Shown: positions 9,403-18,751 of the stretch, one piece after another
Numbering within the stretch: position 1 is the stretch's first letter
Layout of the letters: each line of letters begins with the position of its first letter
Origin: an uncultured Lachnospiraceae bacterium
GTDB lineage: Bacteria > Bacillota > Clostridia > Lachnospirales > Lachnospiraceae
DNA length: 57,483 bases
NCBI GenBank assembly: GCA_947564645.1
Contig: CANOCU010000020.1
Location: 1 to 57,483, forward strand
Direction of reading: 5' to 3'
The notes under the pieces: generated by a model
Database searches by the model: none
The model's input: only the letters and a program-made list of their open reading frames with translations
Told to the model about the DNA's origin: nothing
Program-made: the position numbers and the translations under genes

Positions 9403-10425
9403 ATGAACAGTAATATGAATCCATTGGACAGAACAAAAATATATTTGGTAACAGGCGGTGCCGGTTTCATAGGCTTCCATTTATCCAGGAGCCTTCTGGA
9501 GCAGGGAGCACGGGTGATCGGTTTCGACAACCTGAATGATTATTATGATGTACAGCTGAAGAAGGACCGGCTTAATATCCTGAAGCAGTATGAGGACTAT
9601 ACTTTTATCAAAGGTGATCTTGGCGATAAGGGAGATGTATTCCGCCTGTTTCAGGAGTATACGCCGCAGGTGGTAGTGAATCTGGGGGCGCAGGCCGGTG
9701 TGCGGTACAGCATTGACAATCCGGATGCTTATATGCAGTCTAATATGATGGGATTTTTTCATATTTTGGAGGGATGCCGGTATTTTCCGGTGGAACATCT
9801 TGTCTATGCGTCTTCCAGTTCCGTCTATGGAGGGAACGAGAAGGTGCCTTTTTCCACGGAGGATAAGGTGGACGAGCCGGTGAGCCTGTATGCAGCGACT
9901 AAGAAGTCCAATGAGCTGTTGGCACATGCGTACAGCAAGCTGTACCATATTCCGGTGACCGGACTGCGGTTCTTTACGGTATATGGGCCTTATGGCAGGC
10001 CGGATATGGCTTATTTCAAATTCACGCAGAAGATCCTGGCGGGCAAGCCGATCCAGATCTATAACAATGGAGATATGTACAGAGACTTTACTTATATCGA
10101 CGATATCGTCAAAGGGATGGAAAATATTCTCTGTAATCCGCCAAAGCAGAATGACAAGGGTGTCAGTTATAAGCTGTATAATATCGGTAATAATAAGCCC
10201 GAGAAATTGATGGATTATATTGAGACGTTGGAGAAATGTCTGGGGAAGACGGCTGTCAAGGAATACCTGCCGATGCAGCCCGGAGATGTTTATCAGACCT
10301 ATGCGGATGTCACAGACCTGATGGAGGACTATGACTTTAAACCGGATACGACGATCGGGGAGGGCCTCGGGAAGTTTGTAGAATGGTACCGCGACTATTA
10401 TCATGTATCAGATCCGGAGATGTGA
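9403..10425 (+). CDS. NAD-dependent epimerase, probably UDP-glucuronate 4-epimerase
   Basis: A 340-residue short-chain dehydrogenase-type epimerase. GGAGFIG at residues 18-24 binds NAD. FDNLNDYYDVQLKKDRL (41-57) is characteristic of UDP-glucuronate 4-epimerases. The SSSSVYG and YAATKKS segments supply the Ser and Tyr-x3-Lys catalytic residues. It would convert UDP-glucuronate to UDP-galacturonate using the product of the adjacent dehydrogenase. The reading frame stays open upstream to 9319, but that extension runs through the palindromic repeat at 9311-9352 and has no family similarity. ATG 9403 is therefore preferred, with ATG 9415 as an alternative. Confidence 0.9.
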   Translation: MNSNMNPLDRTKIYLVTGGAGFIGFHLSRSLLEQGARVIGFDNLNDYYDVQLKKDRLNILKQYEDYTFIKGDLGDKGDVFRLFQEYTPQVVVNLGAQAGVRYSIDNPDAYMQSNMMGFFHILEGCRYFPVEHLVYASSSSVYGGNEKVPFSTEDKVDEPVSLYAATKKSNELLAHAYSKLYHIPVTGLRFFTVYGPYGRPDMAYFKFTQKILAGKPIQIYNNGDMYRDFTYIDDIVKGMENILCNPPKQNDKGVSYKLYNIGNNKPEKLMDYIETLEKCLGKTAVKEYLPMQPGDVYQTYADVTDLMEDYDFKPDTTIGEGLGKFVEWYRDYYHVSDPEM

Positions 10426-10431
10426 AAGGAT

Positions 10432-11442
10432 ATGGAAAGCAGCATGAATTTGAGAAGAGAAATACCGGTATTGTATCTGGTGGTTCCCTGCTATAATGAA
10501 GAAGAGGTCATAGAGAAATCCGCGCAGGTTCTGGGTGATAAGATACGGCGGCTGCGAAAGGCCGGGCGGATCGCTGCAGGCAGTAAAGTCATGTTTGTTA
10601 ATGACGGCAGCAAGGACGGTACTTTGCGTCTGCTGCATCAGGCGTCAGCGAGAGATACAATGTTTTCCGTGATCAGCCTGGCGGGAAACTATGGGCATCA
10701 GAGCGCTATCCTGGCAGGGATGATGACGGCAAGGAAGTATGCCGATGCAGTGGTGACCATTGATGCGGATCTGCAGCAGGATATAGAGGCTTTGGATAAA
10801 TTTATCGACAGCTATATGGCGGGCAGCGAAGTGGTGTATGGCGTGCGCAATGACAGGCATTCAGACGGATTCTTTAAGAAAGGGAGCGCAACGCTGTATT
10901 ACAATCTGATGCATCTTCTGGGGAGCAGAGTCATTACCAACCATGCGGATTATCGACTGATGTCCAGAAAGGCGTTGGATGCTTTATCGGAGTATCAGGA
11001 GACAAATCTGTTTTTGCGGGGATTGATACCGACTATGGGATTTCCTTCGGATGTAGTCTATTTTGACGTCAAGGCCAGAGAGGCGGGACATTCGAAGTAT
11101 ACTTTGAGCAAGATGATGACACTGGCGATGGATGGGATCACATCCATGAGTACCAGGCCGCTTAGAATGATCAGTGTTCTGGGGTTGAGTGTGTTTTTTT
11201 TCAGCTGTATCATGTTGGTCATCATACTGGCTGACTGGATACAGGGGAATAATGTGCCCGGTTATACTACTTCGATGACGGTCTCCCTGCTGATCGGAGG
11301 GATCACGATCCTTTCGCTGGGCATTATTGGGGAGTATATCGGGAAGATCTATATGGAGGCGAAACACAGGCCAAGATATATTATCGATACCTTTGTATGG
11401 AAAGAAGAAGGCGGCAGTACATGTGATGACAGGGACGAATAA
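10432..11442 (+). CDS. Polyprenyl-phosphate glycosyltransferase, GtrB/DPM1-like family 2
   Basis: A 336-residue GT2 protein. LYLVVPCYNEEEVIEKSAQV begins the catalytic domain, followed by FVNDGSKDGTL, the metal site IDADLQQD and the conserved RNDR and ADYRLMSRKALD segments. Two C-terminal membrane helices (about 238-262 and 275-300) give the GtrB topology. Enzymes of this kind move a sugar from a nucleotide donor to undecaprenyl phosphate on the inner face. The lipid-linked sugar is then flipped and used by a GT-C enzyme outside. The gene follows the epimerase after six bases. The membrane proteins at 2161, 4533, 18748 and 20595 are candidate partners. Confidence 0.88.
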   Translation: MESSMNLRREIPVLYLVVPCYNEEEVIEKSAQVLGDKIRRLRKAGRIAAGSKVMFVNDGSKDGTLRLLHQASARDTMFSVISLAGNYGHQSAILAGMMTARKYADAVVTIDADLQQDIEALDKFIDSYMAGSEVVYGVRNDRHSDGFFKKGSATLYYNLMHLLGSRVITNHADYRLMSRKALDALSEYQETNLFLRGLIPTMGFPSDVVYFDVKAREAGHSKYTLSKMMTLAMDGITSMSTRPLRMISVLGLSVFFFSCIMLVIILADWIQGNNVPGYTTSMTVSLLIGGITILSLGIIGEYIGKIYMEAKHRPRYIIDTFVWKEEGGSTCDDRDE

Positions 11443-11461
11443 CAGGAGGGATGGACAGAAA

Positions 11462-12403
11462 ATGATCAGGACAGATATACATGCGGACGATTATGCGTTG
11501 ACAGTCAATACTTCTATGGATATGTTGTCCTGTATGAAAAAGGGGCTGCTTGACAGCATCAGCATTGTGCCCAATATGTCCTGCTTTGATCAGTGCATGG
11601 AATTGCTATATGAGGCGATTCCGCAGCTGCCGTTTCTGCCGAAGATGTCCGTGCATTTGGATTTTGTGGAAGGGAAGTGTCTGACGGAGAAGTCTGCAGT
11701 GCCGCTTCTGGCGCGGGAGAAGGATGCTCTTATGGGATTATCCTGGGGAGGATTATTTACCTTATCTTATCTGCCAGGGAAGCGCAGCGTTGCGAAAGCA
11801 CAGCTCAGGAAGGAAATCAGGGCGCAGATCAGGAAGGTGAGTGCTGCAGCAGACCACGCCATGAGACTGGCAGAAGAATCTGGTGTCCGATGCAGTCAGA
11901 GGGGGTTGCGGATCGATTCCCATCAACATGCCCATATGATTCCGGTTGTCTGGGAGGCTCTGACGGAGGTGATCGACGAGGAAGATTATACGGTGGAATA
12001 TATACGAAATTCCAGGGAAATGCTGGGTGTTTTCCTAAGAGAATTTTCGCTTTGGAAGACTTACCGTCCGGTCAATTTTGTCAAGAACAGGCTGCTTTCG
12101 GTCTATTCGTATAAGGTTGACCGCTATGCGAAAGCACATCATATGGAGCAGATGTATCTGTGGGGACTGGTCATGAGCGGCCGTATGGACTATGACCGGA
12201 TCGTCAGATTGTATCCTAAGATCAGTAAGCAGGCTGAGAAACAGAATCGTGTATTGGAGATCCTGTTCCATCCCGGCGCCACGCTGCCGGAGGAAGTAAC
12301 GGCAGAGATTGGTAAAGAAGCCGCTGAAGACTTCTATCTGCGGGCGGACCGCCATGTGGAGATGGAGGCAGTCCGCCGGATACGGGAAGTGACAGGGACA
12401 TAG
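11462..12403 (+). CDS. YdjC/ChbG-family carbohydrate deacetylase
   Basis: A 313-residue protein. The opening IHADDYALTVNTSMDML contains the paired Asp residues that bind metal in the YdjC/ChbG/HpnK family. SVHLDFVEGK and RIDSHQHAHMIPVVW supply the metal-binding His residues. Family members remove N-acetyl groups from amino sugars in oligosaccharides or glycolipids. Here it would edit a lipid- or polymer-linked sugar. The start at 11462 has AGGAGG upstream and follows the GtrB-like gene by 19 bases. The frame is open further upstream inside the previous gene, but that part lacks a ribosome site and family similarity. The substrate is unknown. Confidence 0.85.
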   Translation: MIRTDIHADDYALTVNTSMDMLSCMKKGLLDSISIVPNMSCFDQCMELLYEAIPQLPFLPKMSVHLDFVEGKCLTEKSAVPLLAREKDALMGLSWGGLFTLSYLPGKRSVAKAQLRKEIRAQIRKVSAAADHAMRLAEESGVRCSQRGLRIDSHQHAHMIPVVWEALTEVIDEEDYTVEYIRNSREMLGVFLREFSLWKTYRPVNFVKNRLLSVYSYKVDRYAKAHHMEQMYLWGLVMSGRMDYDRIVRLYPKISKQAEKQNRVLEILFHPGATLPEEVTAEIGKEAAEDFYLRADRHVEMEAVRRIREVTGT

Positions 12404-12415
12404 AGATTCGATTGC

Positions 12416-13375
12416 TTATTGAAAAAGTTTCAATTCCTCTATTTCATTCCAGAGAATATTCATAAAGTATGCGGCGCCTGTTGCATTTAAATGATCAGAA
12501 TCAGAGAAGTATTCTAGATTCTCGCGAAATCTGCTGTCATTTGAATAGTCATAGTAGTTGGTTTGCGTATCAGCGGCTATTGTGGTGACAGTTTTTTTGA
12601 ACTTATCCAGGAAATCTTTTGATACCAGATCCGTGTAATATTTGGAAAACGGCGTAGTGATCAGCACTGGCGTGATCTGATGCTCATGGCAATACTCAAT
12701 AATGGCATACAGTTCTTCGATTCGTTCCGGTAAGAAATATTCGTCTTTATTATCGAAGTGTCTGCTATAGCGTTCCTGTGCTCTTTGTGCAAATTCCTCA
12801 ACATTAATACCGTCGTCAGCCGCATAGGCTATAAGGGTCGGATTGATATTGGGAAATAATTTCAGGATATCCTTGCCGGCAGAAAGAATGGGCAGCTTGT
12901 TTGTAATAATATCGACATATGGGTTATAGTCCGGAATATTCTCCGGTGACAAAAAGTGGTAGTAGCGCAGACTCATAGCTTCTTGTTCTTCCGCGTTAGT
13001 TACTTCATTATTGAAAGAAAAATAGGAAACAGGGATAAAGAGTACACTGCTGTTTTCCATGTATTGCCCAAACTCTTTCAAGATTGCATAGTCGTAATTA
13101 TAACTTTGACTGGTATTACCGAAATTAAAGCATGTAAATCCTTTGGCCATTATATCATCATAGACAAAGTCATATGCGCCATGGGAACTGCCAAGGTTAG
13201 CGATATGAATTTCCCAATATTCTCTTCCTAACATGTCGAATTTAGCAATGTCAAGATATTTTTGGGCATCAATTTTTTTATATGGTTTGTTTACCATATA
13301 GATTATAAGCATGGCAGTAGCCGGAATCAGGATGCATTTTATAATAAAACGTAGGAAATCAGATTTTTTTCTCAT
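12416..13375 (-). CDS. Membrane-anchored SGNH-like protein partnered with an MBOAT acyltransferase
   Basis: A 319-residue protein with one N-terminal membrane helix (about 9-28) and an extracytoplasmic SGNH-type domain. IANLGSSHGAYDF carries the presumed nucleophile Ser64. FGNTSQSYNYDY gives the Asn block, and DSDHLNATGAAYF near the end gives the Asp/His pair. Such proteins (AlgJ/AlgX- or DltD-like) work with MBOAT proteins to pass acyl groups to extracellular polysaccharide. The gene lies 56 bases downstream of an MBOAT gene on the same strand. AAAGGA precedes the ATG. It ends 12 bases from the convergent deacetylase gene. The region is visibly richer in A+T than its neighbours. Confidence 0.75.
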   Translation of the reverse strand: MRKKSDFLRFIIKCILIPATAMLIIYMVNKPYKKIDAQKYLDIAKFDMLGREYWEIHIANLGSSHGAYDFVYDDIMAKGFTCFNFGNTSQSYNYDYAILKEFGQYMENSSVLFIPVSYFSFNNEVTNAEEQEAMSLRYYHFLSPENIPDYNPYVDIITNKLPILSAGKDILKLFPNINPTLIAYAADDGINVEEFAQRAQERYSRHFDNKDEYFLPERIEELYAIIEYCHEHQITPVLITTPFSKYYTDLVSKDFLDKFKKTVTTIAADTQTNYYDYSNDSRFRENLEYFSDSDHLNATGAAYFMNILWNEIEELKLFQ

Positions 13376-13431
13376 ATAGATTTTCCTTTCTCTCTGTATT
13401 TATTGCAGTCATAAGTTTGCTTATGCAATTT

Positions 13432-14877
13432 TTAAAATTGAGAATAGATAAATTCTGTTGCTACGCCCTTAGGGGCAAACAATGCAATTATGATCAGGAA
13501 CAGCACATAGACTGGCCAGCGGATGAAAAACTTCTGCCTGGAAAATAGAGCGATCACATCGTATTTCAGACTGATCAGGTCATAAATTGCAAGCGTCAGA
13601 ACGGATAATCCCATGCCCATGGCGATGATCGGTGAGATGCCGAGGCATGTAAGACCGGTCTGCAGGTAATTGAGTGGCCGCTCGATATCCCAGAAAAGCC
13701 TGGAAATAATCCATACTGCATCCTGCATGGTATTGGCACGGAAGAAGATCCACGTAAAACATAGCAGGAGAAAGGTAATGGGAAGCTGCCACCAGTGTTT
13801 GCGGCGTTTCACTTCCACGCCTTTTCGCTTTTTCGGAAAGAGCAGTGTTTCGACGATCTGCAGTAAACCGTGGATGCCGCCCCAGAGGATGAAGGTCAGG
13901 CTGCTGCCGTGCCAGAATCCACTGACCAGAAAAGTAAGGAGCAGATTCAGGCAATGGCGCCATTTTGCAACTCTGTTGCCGCCTAAGGGAATGTAGACAT
14001 AGTCCCGGAACCATGTGGAAAGGGAAATGTGCCAGCGGCTCCAGAATTCCCTGATGGAAAAGGAAAGATAGGGACTCTTGAAATTTGTCATCAGGTCGAT
14101 GCCAAACAATTTGGCGCACCCGATGGCAATATCGGAATAACCGGAGAAATCACAATAGATCTCGATGGCGAACATCAGAGTAGCGATGATAAAGGCAAGT
14201 CCGACATAGGCCTGTGCATTGTTGTAGACGCTGTTTACTGTGACCGCAAAAACGTCAGCGATTACCAGCTTCTTGAAATAGCCCCAGACCATTAATTTCA
14301 GGCCATAAGTGACATTTTCGTAGACGAAAGGACGTTCCTTCCTGTATTGAGGCAGAAGACTGTCTGCCCTGCCGATCGGTCCGGCCAGAAGCTGCGGAAA
14401 GAAAGAAACGAACAGGGCGTAATAGCCGAAATGCCGTTCGGCTTTTATTTTTCCACGGTAGACATCGATCAGGTATCCCATGGACTGAAAGAAATAGAAT
14501 GAAACGCCGGCAGGAAGAAGAACAGTCAGGGTGATCGGCTGCAGAGAAAGGCTGCCTGCCTCGATCCTCTCGTTCAATTGAGCGATCAGCGGGTTGGCGG
14601 TTTTATATAGAAGCAGGATCAATACCAAGGGAAGAACGCCTCCCCAAAGGCATAATTTCTTACGGGATCCGGTGGGCGATGCCTCTAACAGACGAGCCAG
14701 TATATAAGTCAGAATGGTGGTGAACAACAGCAGCAGGCCGTATCCTATATGCAAATTCATATAGAAGACATAGCTTGCGCATAATAAGAAGGCCCAGCGA
14801 AATTTGTGGGGAACAAGATAGTATAAAATAAATACAACAGGTAAAAATATAGCAAATGTTATAGAATTGAACAACAT
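13432..14877 (-). CDS. MBOAT-family O-acyltransferase (AlgI/DltB-like)
   Basis: A 481-residue polytopic protein that opens MLFNSITFAIFLPVVFILYY, typical of AlgI-type MBOAT proteins. SFYFFQSMGYLIDVYRG and QLLAGPIGRADSLLPQ are further family blocks. RWHISLSTWFRDYVYIPLGG is followed by the catalytic His region LVSGFWHGSSLTFILWGGIH. MBOATs carry acyl groups across the membrane for O-acylation of exported polysaccharide. The ATG at 14877 has AAGGAG at good spacing; a GTG nine bases earlier is less likely. It lies between an acyltransferase-3 gene and an SGNH gene on the same strand, forming a compact acylation operon. Confidence 0.92.
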   Translation of the reverse strand: MLFNSITFAIFLPVVFILYYLVPHKFRWAFLLCASYVFYMNLHIGYGLLLLFTTILTYILARLLEASPTGSRKKLCLWGGVLPLVLILLLYKTANPLIAQLNERIEAGSLSLQPITLTVLLPAGVSFYFFQSMGYLIDVYRGKIKAERHFGYYALFVSFFPQLLAGPIGRADSLLPQYRKERPFVYENVTYGLKLMVWGYFKKLVIADVFAVTVNSVYNNAQAYVGLAFIIATLMFAIEIYCDFSGYSDIAIGCAKLFGIDLMTNFKSPYLSFSIREFWSRWHISLSTWFRDYVYIPLGGNRVAKWRHCLNLLLTFLVSGFWHGSSLTFILWGGIHGLLQIVETLLFPKKRKGVEVKRRKHWWQLPITFLLLCFTWIFFRANTMQDAVWIISRLFWDIERPLNYLQTGLTCLGISPIIAMGMGLSVLTLAIYDLISLKYDVIALFSRQKFFIRWPVYVLFLIIIALFAPKGVATEFIYSQF

Positions 14878-14972
14878 AGCAAACACTCCTTATACTATAA
14901 AAAATCTATACGGCTATATTCTACTGCATTTTTTTTCTATATACAATCATGTATTGCAATTCTATATAGAAT

Positions 14973-15959
14973 TTATAGCGTTGACCTTGATGAGGTAATC
15001 CGTATAATAAGACGATGATAGAAATATCCGCAGGTGACCATGATAATAAATATAAGTATCCACAGCAGACTAGATTTTATGTGCAGATAATCAAAAAGCA
15101 CGATGTGAATTAAGTAAATTTCCAAAGTACATTGTCCAACTTTTCCTAACATTTCACAGATTTTATGTCCGATAGAAATAGTGTCCATGAGAGATAACAA
15201 CCTGCATAGAAGGAATGTAACTGCAGGAGCAATAAAAATAAAGGGATACCAGTGCAGTCCATAAGGCCACATAAGAAGAGGAAAAGCCTCGCGGAGATGG
15301 TACATAACAAAGTAGCTGAAAATACCGAGGAGATATGTTAATATTTCAGCAGATAATTTAATCCGTCGGTTTTCCATAAAACATCGTCCAAGGATCATAC
15401 CAAGAACGAAAATAGTAAAGCGCGAAATGGCCACAATGACATAGTTTCCCAGAAAGCAGATATCAGCAAGGAAGGTTAGTGACAGCAGTAATATTTCTTT
15501 CCACGTTTTTCCTACAAATTTAAATAAAACAGGGGCCATCAGATAGAAGACAATTATGGCGGGCATATACCAGTTAAAGGAAGGCGGTTTTGACAGCCAG
15601 AATGCTGTTCCTGTAAGGTTATTAACAATAGTAGACAATCGCATTTTTGCAGGAACTTCAGGTAAATGCAGAAACAGCCATATAGCAAGAACCGGCAAAT
15701 AGGCAGGTACAATTCGAAGCAGACGTTTTTTATAAAAGTGGATAGGATCAGAGTTGTGAGAAAGCGATTGATATAAGCCGAAACCAGAGAGAAACATAAA
15801 AATGTCAACAGCCCCAAAACCAGTTGAACGGATATATGAGGCCAAAGGAGAGAGAACCGGAATATGAACGGGAAAAGAAATTCCGCTATGGTAGGTCATG
15901 ATCCAAAGAATAGCGCATCCCATAATGGCATTTCTGTATTTACTTATTTTTGCAATCAT
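14973..15959 (-). CDS. Acyltransferase family 3 membrane protein
   Basis: A 328-residue protein with about ten membrane helices. It begins with NAIMGCAILWIMTYHSGISF, where His of TYHSG is the family's essential residue. GFGAVDIFMFLSGFGLYQSL and KKRLLRIVPAYLPV follow, both diagnostic of acyltransferase family 3 (OafA/WecH-like). Such proteins O-acetylate sugars of surface glycans. AGGGAG lies upstream of the ATG. It is first in a minus-strand group with an MBOAT and an SGNH gene. The coding sequence is notably A+T-rich compared with flanking plus-strand genes, suggesting separate ancestry. The palindromic repeat at 15990-16024 lies in its upstream region. Confidence 0.9.
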   Translation of the reverse strand: MIAKISKYRNAIMGCAILWIMTYHSGISFPVHIPVLSPLASYIRSTGFGAVDIFMFLSGFGLYQSLSHNSDPIHFYKKRLLRIVPAYLPVLAIWLFLHLPEVPAKMRLSTIVNNLTGTAFWLSKPPSFNWYMPAIIVFYLMAPVLFKFVGKTWKEILLLSLTFLADICFLGNYVIVAISRFTIFVLGMILGRCFMENRRIKLSAEILTYLLGIFSYFVMYHLREAFPLLMWPYGLHWYPFIFIAPAVTFLLCRLLSLMDTISIGHKICEMLGKVGQCTLEIYLIHIVLFDYLHIKSSLLWILIFIIMVTCGYFYHRLIIRITSSRSTL

Positions 15960-15989
15960 AATTTATACTCCCTCTATGACTATGCTTTC

Positions 15990-16024
15990 TATAGTTAGCG
16001 ACATTAGCAATGTCGTTTACTATA
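15990..16024. repeat. Palindromic dispersed repeat, copy 2 (35 bp, minimal form)
   Basis: TATAGTTAGCGACATT and AATGTCGTTTACTATA pair across the three-base centre AGC. This is the shortest copy, consisting of little more than the two ends of the family. It lies in the divergent gap between the acyltransferase-3 gene and the second MBOAT gene. Confidence 0.85.
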
Positions 16025-16132
16025 AATTATAATGAATTGAACAGAAAAATACAACATGGGGCGGAAAAAGTAGAAAAAAAACAGGCTATATGATACTATT
16101 ATGATATTGCAGAGAAGAGGTTGGGAATCTGG

Positions 16133-17668
16133 ATGGGAATCACATCATTTTATTTTTTGTGTTTTTTTGCGGCAATGTTGATCTTATATTATATCATTCC
16201 GGGAAAGCTGCAGTGGATGTTTTTACTTGCGTGCAGCGTGGCATATTACCTTATGAGCGGAAACGGCCTTCTGATCGTGTACCCGGTAGTGTCGGTGACG
16301 GCATGTTATGTGGGGATCCGGTTGCTTTCGGCCTGCCCGGCGGAAGAAGCAAAGAAGCGCAGAGTGGTTTTAGCTATGACGATTCTGGTGAATATTGGGA
16401 TTCTGGTAGTCCTTAAATACGTGAACTTTGGTATTTATACGATCGACGGGATTGCCGGTTTGCTTGGCAGTTCGGAACCTTTGATCCGCAGCGTGGATTT
16501 TTTGATTCCGCTTGGCGTGTCATTCTATACGTTTTCGCTGCTTGGTTATGTGATCGACGTATATTACGGGATAGCGAAGCCGCAGAGGAATTATCTTAAG
16601 CTGATGCTTTATGGCATGTATTTTCCGGTGATTTTATCCGGTCCGATCCTGAAGTACCGGGAACACGGAGAACAGTTCTTTGTAGCACATCGGTTTGATT
16701 ATCTTAAGGTGACCCGCGGACTGCAGCGAATGCTGTGGGGATTCTTTAAGAAACTGGTGATCGCGGAACGGCTTGGCACGCTGGTGAATACCGTGTATGG
16801 CGGATATGAGAGCTATCCAGGCGCCTATATCTGGTTCGCCACGGTCTGTTATGCGTTTCAGCTTTATACGGACTTCTCAGGCTGTATGGACATCGTGCTG
16901 GGATTATCGGAGAGTCTGGGAATTGTACTTCCGGAGAACTTCCAGACCCCGTTTTTTGCCAAAAGTGTTGCGGAGTACTGGCGCAGATGGCATATTACCC
17001 TGGGTGTGTGGATGAAGGAGTATGTATTCTATCCGCTTTTGCGGACATCCTTTTTTACGAAGCTGAACAGGAAGTGGAGAGAACGGTTTGGTAAGAAGAG
17101 GGGAAAACAGTATGCTACGTTTGCGGCAATGTTCCTGCTTTGGCTGACGGTAGGTATCTGGCATGGGGGTGACTGGAAGTTTGTCATCGGATCCGGGCTG
17201 CTGCATTGGTTCTATATCGTGATGGAAGAACTGCTGGCGCCGCCATGCGGAAAGCTTTTGCAAAGATGGAGAATCGATCCTGAAGGAAGAGCAGTCAATC
17301 TGCTGCGGATCCTGAGGACTTTCCTGCTAGTGTGTATCGGAGATCTGTTTTTCCGGGCAGAGTCGGTGAAAGACGCATTTGCCATGCTTCGCGGAGCGGT
17401 GTCTGTGTGGAATCCGTCGGTTCTCTGGAACGGTTCTCTATTTGCGCTGGGGTTAGACTGGCTGGAGATGGCGATCGCGTTTCTTTCGCTTATGCTTTTG
17501 GGAGTGGTATCGTGGCTGCAGCAGAAAGGATCCGTGCGGGAGCGGGTCAGTGCCAGGGCACTGCCGGTCCGGTGGCTTTTGTGGTACGCACTGCTCTTTG
17601 GCGTGATCCTGTTTGGCTGTTACGGACCGGGATACAGCGCCACGGAATTTATCTATCAGGGATTTTAG
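16133..17668 (+). CDS. MBOAT-family O-acyltransferase (second copy)
   Basis: A 511-residue AlgI/DltB-like membrane protein. It starts GITSFYFLCFFAAMLILYYI. The PLGVSFYTFSLLGYVIDVYY block, LSGPILKYREH, RRWHITLGVWMKEYVFYPL and the catalytic-His stretch LTVGIWHGGDWKFVIGSGLLH are all present. It differs clearly in sequence from the MBOAT at 13432, so it is not a recent duplicate, and it has no adjacent SGNH gene. A TTG at 16121 is directly preceded by AGAAGAGG with no spacer, so the ATG at 16133 is preferred. It probably acylates a different sugar or position in the same glycan system. Confidence 0.9.
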   Translation: MGITSFYFLCFFAAMLILYYIIPGKLQWMFLLACSVAYYLMSGNGLLIVYPVVSVTACYVGIRLLSACPAEEAKKRRVVLAMTILVNIGILVVLKYVNFGIYTIDGIAGLLGSSEPLIRSVDFLIPLGVSFYTFSLLGYVIDVYYGIAKPQRNYLKLMLYGMYFPVILSGPILKYREHGEQFFVAHRFDYLKVTRGLQRMLWGFFKKLVIAERLGTLVNTVYGGYESYPGAYIWFATVCYAFQLYTDFSGCMDIVLGLSESLGIVLPENFQTPFFAKSVAEYWRRWHITLGVWMKEYVFYPLLRTSFFTKLNRKWRERFGKKRGKQYATFAAMFLLWLTVGIWHGGDWKFVIGSGLLHWFYIVMEELLAPPCGKLLQRWRIDPEGRAVNLLRILRTFLLVCIGDLFFRAESVKDAFAMLRGAVSVWNPSVLWNGSLFALGLDWLEMAIAFLSLMLLGVVSWLQQKGSVRERVSARALPVRWLLWYALLFGVILFGCYGPGYSATEFIYQGF

Positions 17669-17688
17669 AATCAGGAGAGTTGTATTTT

Positions 17689-17753
17689 TATAGTCAAGTA
17701 TATCATTGTATGATAAAATATAGGTAGCGGCAGTTCTAATGTCATTAACGATA
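17689..17753. repeat. Palindromic dispersed repeat, copy 3 (65 bp, one degenerate arm)
   Basis: The right arm CTAATGTCATTAACGATA is well conserved. The left end TATAGTCAAGTATATCA matches the family end at about 12 of 17 positions. It lies between the second MBOAT gene and the following GT2 gene. Confidence 0.6.
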
Positions 17754-17815
17754 GAAAGGTAACAAGATAAGATCTCTTGACAGTAAAGAGACAGGAAAGG
17801 TTGAGATGTAAGAAG

Positions 17816-18751
17816 ATGGATAAAATAGCAGTTCTGATTCCATGTTATAACGAGGAGAAGACGATCGCCAAGGTAGTGCGGGATGCGAAGGAAGCTCTCC
17901 CGGAGGCAGTGGTTTATGTATATGACAATAATTCCAGTGACCGGACGGTGGAATTGGCCAGAGAGGCCGGCGCCGTGATACGTTATGAATATATGCAGGG
18001 CAAGGGGAACGTGATTCGCCGTATGTTCCGGGAGATTGAAGCGGAGTGTTATATCATGGTAGACGGCGACGATACTTACCCGATGGAATATGCGGGAGAG
18101 ATGGTAGATAAGGTCTTACACCGCAATGCGGATATGGTAGTGGGAGACCGGCTCTCATCCACATATTTTACGGAAAACAAACGGCCGTTTCATAATTTCG
18201 GCAATACGATCGTGCGCAGCAGCATTAACCGGTTATTTAACTGTGAGATCAAGGATATCATGACCGGATACAGGGCCTTCAGTTATGGTTTTGTGAAGAC
18301 GTTTCCTGTGTTGTCCACCGGCTTTGAGATCGAGACGGAGATGACGATTCATGCAGTTTATAATCATATGCAGATCGAGAATGTGATCGTGGATTACCGG
18401 GACAGGCCGGAAGGAAGTGAATCCAAGCTTAACACGTTCTCCGACGGGTTTAAGGTCATCAGGACGATACTGAAGCTGTACAGGGACTATAAGCCGTTGG
18501 GGTTTTTTGGTGTGTGTGCTATAATCCTTACGCTGATTGCGGTGCTTATGTTTATTCCGATCCTGATCGCCTATGTTGAGACCGGACTGGTGCTACGATT
18601 TCCGACGCTGATCGTTTGCGGCTTTATCGGAATGGCGGCGCTGCAGTCTCTGTTTGCAGGGCTGATGCTGTCGAATATGGCATTGAAAAACCGCAGGGAT
18701 TTTGAGTACAGACTGACTCTTGTGACCCGCAGGGTACGACGTGAGGAATGA
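17816..18751 (+). CDS. Polyprenyl-phosphate glycosyltransferase family 2 with two C-terminal helices
   Basis: A 311-residue GT2 protein. MDKIAVLIPCYNEEKTIAKV is followed by VYVYDNNSSDRTVELA, the metal site VDGDDTYP and the DIMTGYRAFSYGFVKTFP block typical of DPM1-like enzymes. Two membrane helices lie near residues 234-258 and 268-292. It should load a sugar onto a polyprenyl phosphate. TTG 17777 is also in frame but lacks family similarity upstream, so ATG 17816 is chosen. Its stop overlaps the ATG of the DUF6020-like gene (ATGA), which suggests the two proteins act together as donor maker and donor user. Confidence 0.87.
   Translation: MDKIAVLIPCYNEEKTIAKVVRDAKEALPEAVVYVYDNNSSDRTVELAREAGAVIRYEYMQGKGNVIRRMFREIEAECYIMVDGDDTYPMEYAGEMVDKVLHRNADMVVGDRLSSTYFTENKRPFHNFGNTIVRSSINRLFNCEIKDIMTGYRAFSYGFVKTFPVLSTGFEIETEMTIHAVYNHMQIENVIVDYRDRPEGSESKLNTFSDGFKVIRTILKLYRDYKPLGFFGVCAIILTLIAVLMFIPILIAYVETGLVLRFPTLIVCGFIGMAALQSLFAGLMLSNMALKNRRDFEYRLTLVTRRVRREE

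Noticed and set aside
9481-10404. 307-residue open frame antisense to the epimerase gene
   Set aside because: Shadow of a gene with clear catalytic motifs.
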